Part shown: in pieces, positions 21,368 to 32,546 of the stretch
How positions within the stretch are numbered: position 1 is the stretch's first letter
How the letters are laid out: the number at the start of each line of letters is the position of its first letter
Assembly (NCBI GenBank): GCA_963920705.1
Contig: OY987240.1
Span: 8,473,676 to 8,537,675, forward strand
Source: Odiellus spinosus
Lineage: Eukaryota; Arthropoda; Arachnida; Opiliones; Phalangiidae
Direction of reading: 5' to 3'
Length of the DNA stretch: 64,000 bases
The notes under the pieces: model-generated
Seen by the model: only the letters and a program-made list of their open reading frames with translations
Told to the model about the DNA's origin: nothing
Databases searched by the model: none
Made by a program: the position numbers and the translations under genes

Positions 21368-22290
21368 AATCATCCACCAGCTTGTTCAGTGTAGAAAAGG
21401 GGATACTATCCAATCAGAATTTTACTTTGGTCTTACGTTAGATGGCGCCACAGTCTCCGAATACTTTTGCTCTAATTGATATCAATTTCAATGGAAAATG
21501 TGGCGCCATCTTTTGCGGGATTTAAAGCTGATTAAATATATAACATGGAATAAAATAAGATGTTTGATTGGCTCGTATCCCCTTATCTCCGGACCGGATT
21601 CAAAAGCTGTAGGTCCATTGGACCGACAGTGCGGGTTTTTGTCGGTCCATTGGGACGGTCGGTCGATTGGGACTGGGAACGGCTGTAGGTCCATTGGACC
21701 GACATTCCCAATCGACCGACATTCCCAATCGACCGACAGTCCCAATCGACCGACAGTCCCAATCGACCGACAGTCCCAATCGACCGACAGTCCCAATCGA
21801 CCGACAGTCCCAATCGACCGACAGTCCCAATCGACCGACAGTCCCAATCGACCGACAGTCCCAATCGACCGACAGTCCCAATCGACCGACAGTCCCAATC
21901 GACCGACAGTCCCAATCGACCTAACCTAACCTAACAATACATAGGGAAAGAAGACAGCAATGCTAGAGAAAACCGTAAGGCTTTATTCACAACGTAATAT
22001 TTATGGGGAAAAAACGGCAAGCCGCCAATCTGCCAGTTCCCTTTTTCGTTTAAGCCGTTTTCGGTCCATTGGGAAAAGCGCCTTCGGGCTAGTTTCTTTT
22101 ATCTGTTTGGCGGTATTCGAGTCTGTCGAATGGAATTGTCGGTCCATTGGGAGGACACCGATTCAAAATGGTGGTAAGTTCGAAATTTAAAAGTATTTTT
22201 TGAAATACTCTTTTTATTTTTCGCGATTTAACTTGTTTTTTGTACTAAATAACATAATTTATGGCGGAAGAAATGTAAAATTTAATTTAT
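21368..22290 (+). repeat. J1: dispersed repeat J, split by element T2
   Basis: 21368-21605 and 22160-22290 together match J2 (55070-55435) and the inverse of J3 (60700-61055). The conserved core is a hairpin-like pair, AGATGGCGCCACA at 21440 and TGTGGCGCCATCT at 21500. Downstream marks are GATTGGCTCGTAT and TTTTTTGTACTAAATAACAT. T2 sits exactly at GATTCAAAA, a word that occurs once and uninterrupted in J2 (GGATTCAAAATGG) and is recognisable in J3. Confidence 0.85.
21606..22159 (-). mobile_element. T2: Foldback-like element with TTAGG core
   Basis: 554 bp in a perfect 9-bp duplication, GATTCAAAA (21597-21605, 22160-22168), inserted in J1. The left arm has two CCATTGGACCGACA words and then about 13 units of CCCAATCGACCGACAGT (17 bp). 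A CCTAA run (inverse TTAGG) follows at about 21919-21936, and a degenerate right arm ends in GTCGGTCCATTGGGAGG. The J copies without T2 provide an empty site, which shows that this unit moves. Long frames in both strands of the 17-bp array are by-products. Confidence 0.88.
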
Positions 22291-22720
22291 CGCCTTTAAA
22301 TGGAGCTTTTAGTTTCAACCCTGACCGAGAAGCGGATATCTAAATGAATTTAATACAAAATTCTTTTTGAAAAGCGAAAGGAAAAGCTTTGATTGAAAAC
22401 GTGGCTTAAAAGTGACTGGGCTTAACGACGCCGGCGTCTGAGAATTGATTACATCTAAATGACTGTGGCCTGCATGATGGCGACGCGACGGATATCCAGA
22501 AAACTAAGATATATGTCATTAAGAAGAACTTAACACCATTTTTTTTTTTCTTATTCGAGTGTGTCAAAGATATATAGTATTAAATATACATTAAAGATAA
22601 TTTGTTTTTCCTTTACATAATCAAACAATTTAATTTAATTGTTATTCAAAATAAATTAGTATTTAAAATTAAGTTATTTGATTAATATTTAAGCAAAGAT
22701 GCTCTATGATTTTAGAACAA
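22291..22720. other. unique sequence, no gene seen
   Basis: No gene recognised; may include a degraded tail of J1. Confidence 0.35.
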
Positions 22721-22724
22721 CTTA

Positions 22725-23214
22725 AGGGCCTTTCACACCAGCCAATCTTCAGCTGGTACAACTAATCGGAGCAATTAGTTGGTCCAACTCCACCGTTCAC
22801 ACACTTAAAAAATTTATAAACATTTTCCTTCAATTTTTACGAACAGCCAATCATAAAGGGTTAATGTGATGTCATAATTTTCGCCACTTCCTGTTTTTTT
22901 TTGGTACTTTTTTAAATATGTCCACCAACCAGCCCAATCAAAAAGAAAATGGCTACCAATCTATGCCAGAAGACCGGGATTATTTTTATGACCGGAAACT
23001 AATTCCTATCACGTGACGGAGAGGTCTCTGATTGGTCAAACTCTTAAAGTTGGCGCGACAAGTTGCCACGAAATTGGGTCAGCAACCCAATTTTTTCAGG
23101 ACAATTTTAATTTTGCCAACTCCACCAATTTTTATTCACACGGAGCAAATAGTTGGGGCAATTTGAGTTGCCACAACTAGTTGGAGCTAAAAATTGGCTG
23201 GTGTGAAAGGCCCT
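22725..23214 (+). mobile_element. F: Harbinger-like MITE
   Basis: 490 bp, ends AGGGCCTTTCACACCAGCC and the inverse, flanked by TTA at 22722-22724 and 23215-23217. The GGGCCTTTCACAC end and 3-bp TTA duplication are typical of PIF/Harbinger. The arms carry further inverted words (CAACTAATTGGAGC-like). A short frame lies inside (22918-23016). Confidence 0.8.
22918..23016 (+). CDS. 32-codon open frame inside element F (possible coding remnant)
   Basis: ATG at 22918 to TGA at 23014-23016. It encodes a hydrophilic peptide of 32 residues, beginning MSTNQPNQKENGYQSM and continuing with PEDRDYFYDRKL. The composition is protein-like, with acidic and aromatic clusters and no low-complexity repeat. An autonomous Harbinger encodes a transposase and a Myb-like protein, and MITEs are usually internal deletions of those, so this could be the start of one of them. 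With a single copy in the window I cannot test conservation. Chance is quite possible at this length. Confidence 0.3.
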   Translation: MSTNQPNQKENGYQSMPEDRDYFYDRKLIPIT

Positions 23215-23219
23215 TTAGA

Positions 23220-26200
23220 TGTTTCAAAACTTTCTCACTTTATATTTCTTCATTCATTCGTCAAAGTCAAGGTTGTCGAAATGCCAATAGAGGTCGAAGG
23301 TTAAAGAAAGGTACCATTATCCGCCCACATTTCGGAAACTCTAGTTGGACCCCCCACTTTGCAGTTAAAGCAATTTCTACCTCGGATACTATAAAAGCTA
23401 AGCAACTTTAGAAGAGTACCAATTACTCCTTGAAAAAACAGGTTCCCTATGCAGTGAAAAGTCATTTCACAGGTTGCTACCGCTGCAAAATGTTTAAAAG
23501 GGATACTAAAAGTTGATAATTCAAGACCTAACTTTATAAAACAAGCTGTTTTTACATTCACGCGTGACGTAGATTTTACTTTTGAATGTGCTCCCGTAGA
23601 ATTAGAAATAAATCGACTTTCCCAATATGAAAAAAAATATATAATTTGGTCAAAAACGGAATTCGACCAAATGAAAAAACTAGCTTATATAGTTTCCGGG
23701 TCAGCTAAAGAAAGAGTAGGCTACCGTTCATTGGCCAGAACAATCGTGACGTTTTCCCGGGCTAATGAATAATAAAAACGCGGTAATTCGATAAATTGAA
23801 GTAATTTATAGAAACTTTATCATTGTTTCAAGTAATTACGTTTCAGTAGTCCTTCAAACCATGAAAAAAACCACGATTATCGGTTTCCCTGGCAAAAAGG
23901 AGAATTATTTTTGTAGAGAAGTTGACAGTTAAATTGTAAAGATGTGGGGACGAAATAAAAACTTTCAAATTATTTTTCGCAACCCTTTTTTTTTCTTTTA
24001 AATAGGAAGGATGCCCAAGCAAAAGCTTAAATTTGTTAAAAGACGCCGCGAAGAGTTCCCTAGCGTCCTGTCGGGGTCTCAGACAACGGACGCCACCGAG
24101 AAAAATGTCTCGGTATTTACAAGTGGAGATTTTTGAACAGCGCCAAGTACGGGCACGTCCAAAAGGAATGTCTTTAGGGCCTAACGCTTTTACAGCTTTG
24201 CTTTTGTCCGGCGAAAGAACCAGTCTTCGAGCTAAGTCGATCTCCAAGAAAATTGAAATCTTAAGTCACAAGACCACTGTTCTACAGAAACACTTTTCAA
24301 TAGTTCCTCATTTCGTTGTAATTTTTAAAGAGGATTTAGAATGGCTTTAGTTTAGAAATATGTTTCTATACATTTTAATATCTCATAGGCTTGCACCAAG
24401 TATAAGCGTCGAGTAATCCGGTTATACAAGCCTGTAACTACGTATTTTGCATTACCAAAGGTGGTAATATGGAGCGTAGATTTTAAGAAAATGGTTATAT
24501 ACCATTTACCTCGTTTTGGAAATTAAACCAAAATTTAGAATAAATAGGATCGCTGAGATCGTCTAAAAGAAGCCCAGACTTTATTGATCCAAGCTAGGCA
24601 TCCACTTTCCAGTGTTGGGTAAAATACTTCACTTTCGGTATTTAAAATAATATACTTAAAGTTTTTTAAAATACTAAATACTTAAAATACTGTAATTTTA
24701 AGGCTTAGCGTGAGGCACGGTCCCAGACCGACTCTACATCCTCGTAGGACTGGAATTATAATTGGTACTTAAAATTTTTCACCTACTGACAAAAAAGAAA
24801 CGCATCGTAAGGGTACTCGTGTTTTTACAAGTCTCGGTGAAAGTAGAAGACCTCTTATAATCTCGAAATATTGTTATCAAAAATTATTTATGACAGCTAG
24901 CGTGCCATTTCTAACTGTACTGATAATAAAGCGCACATAAGGATCCTTAATTATGGTATATTCCTTTTTTTAATGGCATTAAGAACTTAGAGAAAAACCG
25001 GCCTAGAATTTCGAAGAAAAGCTTTGAGGAGTAAAAATGGGTACGAAAAGGCCCCATCCAGTTTTAGGCTGACTCGAGTAATTAATATTAGTTACAGAAA
25101 CGTTTTCAGAAAATAAAAGGCAAGGGAGGTAACGCGCTATTTCTTAATTTATGTAAAAAGCCTGACCCAAGATAGGAATGTAGAATACTATATACAATCG
25201 CACCGCGAAAAAATAGACTTTTATATAATACCTTTCGTAATTGGAATTTAATGGAAAGGGTGGTATATTTAAAAAAAAAATAAAAAAAATATTAAAAGAA
25301 ACGGGCGTTTGTAAGGGGCGGGGTTGATATTTGAGATGAAAACAGTATACATGGCCCGGCTTTTAAAATATATTGCGTAAATCCTGGTTTAAAGATTAGG
25401 TTTCATCATGGATACGAGGAGGAGATTACCCATCCCTTAAAATATAAACGATAACATCTAGAAGAGATCCACTTTCAAAGCTCACGCCTTTTAGTGACAA
25501 ATTACGTATCCCCCTTATCCAGTTCGGTCACTAAGCCTAACGCGAAAATTTACGGTGAAAAGGGAACGGATTAAAAATATTCCCGCCAAATTTGGTCATA
25601 AAACTGGCGATATAAATTTAAATTGTGGCTAAGCCTTGGCTACGACGTTTTTGAAATAAAAAAATCTATTTTTTCCATCTACCTTTAGTCGAGAATCCGC
25701 TGGATTTCATGTCAAAATCGGGAATCGGTTAAGATAAGGCGTGTAGATTTTAGCCTCCGAAAATGCACAATCACTGGGCTTAAAACGGCGATAGACAATC
25801 ATGATTTTCTTACGATAATTTCGAACTAGACAGCTGGTTTATACACACAAGGGCCTATAAAAACACACTCAAAAAGCTGATAAAAGTTAAAACATCAATA
25901 AACCATCGAGGGTTAGCGTAAGGTAGAACAAAAACCGTTCGAATCGTTTCACCATCTGCTCGACGCAAAATAGTTTTAAAAAATTCACTTTTCTTTAGGG
26001 AAAGATTTTTTTTTTTTTATTTTTTCAAAGAGGCTACGGAACACTCGTCTTTAGAGGAAAAAAATTTTTGACTCCCTCCCTGACGCTAGCTAGCAGAGCC
26101 GCTAGAGACGTTTTTGACTCAGCCACCCCCCTCCCTTCCCTTCCATAATTTATTTCATCTCCGCCTACTCGTAGACGAGTCCATAGTGATAGCCCTGGTT

Positions 26201-26600
26201 TTTATAAGCTTAAAAGAGAGGGGTGAAGGCTGGGAATGAGGCAGTCAGGGGGACAAGCTCACCAGGTGAGAGGCGACCCCGAAAGTCCATCGCCGTGGTG
26301 CAGCCGAAATATCATCGCCCCCTACCGATGGTTTTTCGCGTAAATACGGGAAGCCCAGGGCAATCCAAGGAACTTAAAGGAATAGTCTCGTCACAAAACA
26401 GAATCGACAAAGATATTCTTGTTCAATCTTCTTACTAGGTTTTGCCTTCATGGCAATCATTCCAATTTGAAGCGCCTGCCTTGCCCTCAGCTTCGAAGGT
26501 AACTCACAAAGGTATTTAATTCTTCCTCTTCAACTCTATGAAGACAATACTACGCCCACTTTACCCCCTTTGAGAAATTAGTCTTCGTTTTGGGTTAAAT
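23220..26600. other. longest repeat-poor stretch, no gene recognised
   Basis: About 3.4 kb with no clear family copy. At 24610 the words CAGTGTTGGGTAAAATACTT look like the left end of a hAT-type MITE followed by AAATACTTAAAATACT words, but I found no matching right end. Two opposed frames of 105 and 134 codons at 23843-24350 overlap each other and resemble nothing I know. A CACCAG/GTGAGA donor-like site is at about 26262. If unannotated exons of the RhoGEF gene exist, this is a reasonable place to look. Confidence 0.4.
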
Positions 26601-26602
26601 CC

Positions 26603-26658
26603 GACCGCTTTTAGAGATAATTCTTTAAGCCTTTGCCACGAGGTTGAAACCGCCTTTT
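26603..26658 (-). repeat. 57-bp segment shared with 43399-43455
   Basis: TTCTTTAAGCCTTTGCCACG and flanking words match the segment just before element K1 with few changes. On the minus strand both read AVSTSWQRLKEL in frame, so it may be a remnant of a transposase tail. The evidence is short. Confidence 0.5.
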
Positions 26659-26659
26659 T

Positions 26660-27720
26660 ACAATATAGCCCTAATCAATTTGCGAGGAGGCAGGCACGCG
26701 CGAACTTTTTGCACTATCAAAGCTGAACTCAGAGTTCATAAGAGTTCGAATTCAATGTAGCTGGACTCAGTGAACTCGGATGTATACAGCGAATTGACCC
26801 CTCGTCAATTGGCGTATGTTTAGAAACCAAACACGCACGCGTCACACGTGTCCTGCAGTCATTAGGTAAGTGGGGTGGAAATGTGGGAAGCCACGTATTC
26901 TCCCCGACTCAGAGATGGCGCTACAATCAGCCCGCGGTTTGTCGACGACAAAGAGGCAACAACTGATTTAAAGTTCGTTTACTATTTAGGAGTAGGCCTT
27001 TAATTTATATTTTTATTTTTATAGCCGCGGCTTTCCTTTGTAGCGCAAAATTGTACCGGACGGATAATAACTTACTCTCGGGGTCAGTTTCCTGACACGA
27101 GTTGGGGGACGAGATAGCGACAGAGGGCTTTTTTTTACAAGGTTCACCCCCTCCATTAAAGAAAATATCACGATTTCTTTGGTTTAGACTTTTTTTGGAA
27201 ATAAAAAAATTACACTTTTGTAGTTATTTTTAAAAATAAAATTTCTCAAAGTTATTTCATGGTCTGTTAAGATATTAGCGATATTTAATGACGAATGAAA
27301 ACTGGTAGTTTTAGCACGAATATCGTGGATTTTAGCATAATGGAAAATAATTGAAATATCGCGTTTTAGTAGAATAAGAAATTCTGGGCGTATTTTTCTT
27401 ATTTTAATAATCATTTGATTCTTTGATGTTTTAACGCGGAATAGAATAAGGGTTAGCCGGAGATTAAAGTTCATGATTAAAACTTCGAAGGTACGCCCTA
27501 AATAAATGTTTGGCTAGATTAAAACTTTTAATCTCATTTAATTTTACCTTAAACGACGCGATGAGATGCTTGCAATATCTAGCTAATGAATATATATTCC
27601 ACATTTTAAAATTTCAAGGCTAAACTCGCGTCCATAAATCTGTTAGAAGTTACGTTGCTGGTAAAAATTGAGGAATTCGAAATTTCCATACTCATGAACC
27701 AATTTCTAGAGAATACGGCC
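26660..27720. other. unique sequence, no gene seen
   Basis: No gene recognised. It includes one AGATGGCGCT word at 26913 and a 96-codon minus-strand frame (27184-27474) without familiar features. Confidence 0.4.
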
Positions 27721-27721
27721 A

Positions 27722-27960
27722 TTGAGGTACACTATCTCTCGTACCTATCCAAGTATTACACCCGTTACTATGGGAAACGCGTTGAGTCTCGAAGCGCGAG
27801 GGGAGAGGTTACCCTCTTTCGTCATAGCTTAGCCAATCGGAATAGGATCAGAATGGGGACTTCGATAGCGACATCTCTTAACAGATGAGCGCGTAAAGAA
27901 TGTTCCCCAATGATGCGCTGCCCCTGCAAGTTCCTCTTCAATTTCGAATTCGTCTATTGA
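27722..27960 (+). repeat. L1: dispersed repeat L
   Basis: Marks: CTCGTACCTATCCAAGTATT, AACGCGTTGAGTCTCGAAGC, AGCTTAGCCAATCGGAATAG, GACATCTCTTAACAGAT, CTGCCCCTGCAAGTTCCTCT. They recur in L2 (53030-53290), L3 (57340-57600, inverted) and L4 (57700-57950). No terminal repeats found; class unknown. Confidence 0.8.
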
Positions 27961-28731
27961 TTTAGCGAACACTTATCCAGAAAACACGGTCCCCTTGAAT
28001 TCAAATATGACTTAATTTAATTATTAAAATAATAAAATGAAAGAGTTCCATCTTGTTTAGGCAATCATCTGGACGCGAGCTACGATGCATCCATGGCGTA
28101 ACAGCGGAGTCTTTTGTCTCTGACACGGTGACAAGGCAGTCGGCAGCCCCGCTCGGGCCTCGGGGAAAGAAACTAATATACTGTTGTGTGGGTTTTAACA
28201 CGGGAGGGAACTTATCTTATCAAAGAGGGGCACCTTCGAGGAAAGCCAAAGCGTGTGCAGTTACCATTTTTTTCTTCCTTTTATTCTTTAAACCTTAGCT
28301 GCCCACATATTTCAAATGATAGTAAAAGTTAAAAACGTTAAAACTCATAATGGCTTCCCCTTCCCCCTCCCCCGTTCCCCGACTTCGTGCGGTTTAAATA
28401 TATTTTCATTTTTTCGCCCCCAAGTGTCAGTGACAACGATATTTCGTGATATAATTATTATCTCTTTCGCATTTCAAGTCTAACTCATATATTAAATAGG
28501 TATGGAATGGCCACGGGGGAAAATAATTTCTTACGTTACACGGCCCTGACTTGAAGAGCGTTTGTAACTTGGGCTATAATACCCTAATTCCCTTGCTATG
28601 GTGGATAACACCGAGGTAAGAGATAGAAGCCTATGACGTTTCAAGGTCTTCCAGACTTTTTTGCGATCTAACTCGAAATTCAGATTTTTTGCCGTCAAAT
28701 TTGAAAATTTCCAGACTTTCTCGCGGTCCGA
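27961..28731. other. unique sequence, no gene seen
   Basis: No gene recognised. CCAGACTTTTTTGCG-like words from about 28645 are related to the outer part of element V. Confidence 0.35.
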
Positions 28732-29055
28732 CAGGGTTGCCACAGGTCAGGGAAAACAGTGAAACGTCAGGGAGTTTGAAAATAAACCAAAAAAGTCAGG
28801 GAATTTAAAGATCTTTCAAGAAGCCAGGAAATTGTAATCATTGTCTGCAGAAAAGATTCTCAGCTGACCGTGTCAGTTGTATAGATTAGAACAAAGATAC
28901 GCGAGCGAAAGGTTTGGTGAACGCGATTATATAAAAATAAAAAAGATTAAAAATTGGGTAGTATAAGCTTTCAGTCAAGGAAAATTGTGGAAAAGGTCAG
29001 GGAAAAACCTGGAAAAGTCAGGGAATTTCAATCTGAAAAAACTGTGGCAACCCTG
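28732..29055. mobile_element. V: inverted-repeat element with CAGGGTTGCCACAG ends
   Basis: 324 bp from CAGGGTTGCCACAG to CTGTGGCAACCCTG. Subterminal words AGTCAGGGAATTT and their relatives occur on both sides. The flanks share TCCGA (5 bp). A second GGCAACCCTG at 29111-29120 suggests a larger or composite unit. The subterminal words are those amplified in the arrays at 3775-4645 and 8060-8660. Confidence 0.7.
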
Positions 29056-29129
29056 TCCGAAATTCCCAGACTTTCTTGGGGTCCAATTTCAAAATTCCCA
29101 GACTTTCCCTGACCCTTGGCAACCCTGTC

Positions 29130-29980
29130 TTTGTCAGTAAGATTTGGTATGAATTTGGAAAATGCCTTACTCTGTTACGTCACCGGCACTTTACAAAGAG
29201 AAGGAGGAAGCCTCTAGTTGCTATAGCTAGCCACGTCGGAGCCGGAAAAACATTTTAGTAGAGAAATTGAGGAAGAGATAGGGCGTAGAACACGAGGCGC
29301 CATCTGTTCGCTCAAGCGCTAAACGCGGAGGCGAGATAGAATAAGTTCGTGAGCCGTTACTAGTTGAAAACTTTCAAAATTCCAACGTAGATTATCTCGC
29401 TTTAAAGAGCCAAACCTTTTATATTTAGTTAAGGGGGTTATTTAAATCATTTTAAAAGCGGATTTTGTAAATATTCTTTAGGATTAGTTACTAAAAGAGG
29501 CTACTTTACGATCATCGTTGTTATTTTGAAGCCATAATTGAATAAGCCTTTTATAAAATGTTTGAGGCGAAACTAACAACGCGGATACAAACGTCTGGGA
29601 GCGTTTGTTATTTCAATAAATAAGATTAACGTCTAGAATTAAATTTATAGTGGACTCAAATTTTAAGGAATTTATAAGCTTAAATTATAAGCGTTGAACT
29701 TTGACCCTCAGGCTCTCTAACATTTATCTAGTAATTTACTTTTAAAATCCGACTTAATGGGAGTTTACTAATAAAATTTTGTAAAATTTAAATATTTTGG
29801 ACATTTGAGGTTGTTCTAGGGAGATTCCCGCGCTTCTTGGCCACTAGAGGGCGCCCATATGAAGTTTCACTAATAAAACTAGAAGGTAAGATGGAGCTAG
29901 TGTTAAATCAATGATTAATTATTACTAGGGAGAACCCGTTAAAAAATCACGAAACAAAAAATTCATGAATAGAAAAGCTT
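29130..29980. other. unique sequence, no gene seen
   Basis: No gene recognised; contains GGCGCCATCTG at about 29296. Confidence 0.4.
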
Positions 29981-29984
29981 TTTC

Positions 29985-30305
29985 AGAATTTTCCCGGAAC
30001 GTTTCAGAATTTTCCCGGAACGTTTCAGAATTTTCCCGGAACGTTTCAGAATTTTTCCGGAACGTTTCAGAATTTTTCCGGAACGTTTCAGAATTTTTCC
30101 GGAACGTTTCAGAATTTTCCCGGAACGTTTCAGAATTTTCCCGGAACGTTTCAGAATTTTCCCGGAACGTTTCAGAATTTTCCCGGAACGTTTCAGAATT
30201 TTCCCGGAACGTTTCAGAAATTTCCCGGAACGTTTCAGAAATTTCCAGGAACGTTTCAGAAATTTCCAGGAACGTTTCAGAATTTTCCCGAACGTTTCAG
30301 AATGT
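29985..30305. repeat. 21-bp tandem array (GGAACGTTTCAGAATTTTCCC)
   Basis: About 15 units. The period is a multiple of three, so it reads as a 7-residue repeat (RNVSEFS on plus, KRSGKIL on minus). This is a by-product of the period; no start context or flanking coding sequence supports a gene. Confidence 0.95.
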
Positions 30306-30599
30306 ATCAAGAACGCGTGTTAGCCGATATTACTTTTAAACCAATAATAGACTAATAACATTTTATCAATTTAGAGTGATAAAATTAACCAAAGGTTTCA
30401 GGGTAATTTATGTAATATGGTCAAAATTCCACCAAATAGAAAAATTCAAGAAAAGATTATTTAATTTGGTCTATTTGGTCGAATTCTGTTTAAATTTTAC
30501 AATTTGAAGAAATTAGATGAATTTGCCCAGATTGGGAAAGCCACGTTTTTTCGGTTATTCAAAGGAATAACGTTGAAATAAAAAGTAAAACCGACGTCA

Positions 30600-30985
30600 C
30601 GCGTGAATGTAACAAGAGGTATCCAGACAGGCTGGATAAACGTGGAGTGATGGTCAATCGAGTACTCGGTAACCGCGTAAAAAATGTAAATGATTCTTAC
30701 CCGCGCAAAAAAAATTAAAAAATAAATAAATGAAGAAAGGAGTCTTCGAACCGTTGCGCCAGATGGCGCCAGGGTCTCTATATAAGCTCCCGCAACCCTC
30801 AACTGTCGAGAAAGAAGGTAGAACAACAACGCGACGCTACGCCACGCCACGAAGCCACACGGCGATGTGCCCTTTTTTAGGAGCGACACGAAACGTGTTG
30901 AAAGCTAGATTCCTTCCCCCAACTACATCTGTATTTCGAGCTATCTTTCTATAACGTGTAGTGATGACGTCATCACTCTACGTAA
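30600..30985 (+). repeat. M2: dispersed repeat M with TATA-like element
   Basis: Inverse of M1 and M3. Read forward it has TTACCCGCGC, AGATGGCGCCAGGGTCTC, then TATATAAG at about 30780 and CTCAACTGTC about 20 bp on, an arrangement like a TATA box and initiator. It ends in GTGATGACGTCATCAC, a CRE-like palindrome at about 30960. This could be a solo LTR or the promoter of a lost element; I cannot decide. Confidence 0.7.
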
Positions 30986-30999
30986 AAACAGCCTCGCGA

Positions 31000-31490
31000 T
31001 TCATTCTCCCTTTAAAAAGCAAAATACATTCACATCGTATTAAAATTTGTTTCATAATACTTCAACCTGATTTTATCAGGTCAATCAATTTGTGTCATTC
31101 CTGTAGTTTTTTATTTAACTCAACCCTTCTCTAAACTTTATTTATCAGAATTGCATTCTATAACTTCGGTTTCTAAACCGAAAGAGATGGAAAATGGATA
31201 AAACGGGAAACATCTTGGTCTGAATAAAAGGTCACGCACATGTTCCGACGAAACCCAACTCGGTTTTAAGGCTGCCAGAGTGCAGACCACAATAAGATTC
31301 CCTGTATTTTTCCAACTAACTCCCCGTGGCGCTTCTCGGCGGAAGGAAAAGGAAGCTTACTCTTTAGAGATCTCTCTAGGGTCCGAAGCGATGGCTCCGA
31401 AGAGTTCTTATAAAGGACGACTCTCCCAAACCTCATAAAAACAACCATTCTCAATTAGCTCAAATTTGAATATTGAACAGGAAGACCATT
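31000..31490. other. unique sequence, no gene seen
   Basis: No gene recognised. Confidence 0.35.
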
Positions 31491-31491
31491 T

Positions 31492-31840
31492 TCCCTATAT
31501 ATTTCACAATGGGTTCCTATATATTTCACAATGGGTTCCTATATATTTCACAATGGTTTCCTATATCTTTCACAATGGTTTCCTATATCTTTCACAATTG
31601 TTTCCTATATCTTTCACAATTGTTTCCTATATCTTTCACAATTGTTTCCTATATCTTTCACAATTGTTTCCTATATCTTTCACAATTGTTTCCTATATAT
31701 TTCAATTGTTTCCTATATATTTCAATTGTTTCCTATATATTTGATAATTGTTTCCTATATATTTGATAATTGTTTCCCTTATATTTGATAATTGTTTCCT
31801 ATAATTTGATAATTGTTTCCTATATATTTCACAGTTGTAT
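31492..31840. repeat. 22-bp tandem array (TTGTTTCCTATATCTTTCACAA)
   Basis: About 15 units in three zones: CACAATGGGTTCC units at the left, CACAATTGTTTCC in the middle, and ATTTGATAATTG or ATTTCAATTG units at the right. Plus-strand frames of 85-97 codons are by-products. Confidence 0.95.
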
Positions 31841-31844
31841 TTAG

Positions 31845-32300
31845 TCTTCGAATGAGAAAAAAGCAGTTTTCACCCTTATTTAGTTACTGAACCAGCAATG
31901 TTCGTTGGCAAAGCGTGTGTTTGATTATAACTTCATTTTGAACCCTACATTTTCCAGTAGTTGGCGAGATTCAACCGGGAGTTGCCGGCATTCAATTGGA
32001 GTTTGCAACGAAGATTTATCATAGCGCCATCTAGCTTCGCATTTTAGCGTTCCTCACAGACAGTCAGTCATATTCCTTAGAAATCTTTTGAGACTTTCTA
32101 TTTAACGAGGAACACATTTTTGAAAACCATACAGGGAAACCGAGTAGCGAGCGAAACCGCGGCATACTGGCGAGAGAGAGAGAGGGGTTGAAATATGTCA
32201 GAGAGCTTCTAAACCCAGCTGGCGTCTCAAAAATCAGCGTCTCTTGATTTTTGAGAGCTCGGTTTTTGGTTGTTCTCCATCGCCCCGTAGTCGCCTGGCC
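31845..32300. other. unique sequence, no gene seen
   Basis: No gene recognised; one GCGCCATCTAG word at 32023. Confidence 0.35.
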
Positions 32301-32307
32301 AGTTTTT

Positions 32308-32339
32308 AGCTAGACCCTATACTTGTATAGGTTCTAGCT
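32308..32339. other. strong 14-bp hairpin
   Basis: AGCTAGACCCTATA, loop CTTG, then TATAGGTTCTAGCT: 13 of 14 positions pair around a 4-nt loop. Function unknown. Confidence 0.7.
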
Positions 32340-32365
32340 AGTGTTTTGAGTCGTGCTGGTAGTCT

Positions 32366-32546
32366 GAAGTCAGAAGTCAGAAGTCAGAAGTCAGAAGTCA
32401 GAAGTCAGAAGTCAGAAGTCAGAAGTCAGAAGTCAGAAGTCTGAAGTCTGAAGTCTGAAGTCTGAAGTCTGAAGTCTGAAGTCTGAAGTCTGAAGTCTGA
32501 AGTCTGAAGTCTGAAGTCTGAAGTCTGAAGTCTGAAGTCTGAAGTC
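32366..32546. repeat. 7-bp tandem array (AGTCAGA then AGTCTGA)
   Basis: About 26 units in two clean blocks. The first is AGTCAGA and the second AGTCTGA, with a single switch near 32440. Confidence 0.95.

Noticed and set aside
23843-24350. Opposed frames of 134 and 105 codons
   Set aside because: They overlap on opposite strands and neither resembles a known family. At most one could be real, and nothing favours either.
24610-24700. Complete hAT MITE starting CAGTGTTGGG
   Set aside because: Only the left end is visible. I could not find the inverted right end or a duplication, so I list it only as a note.
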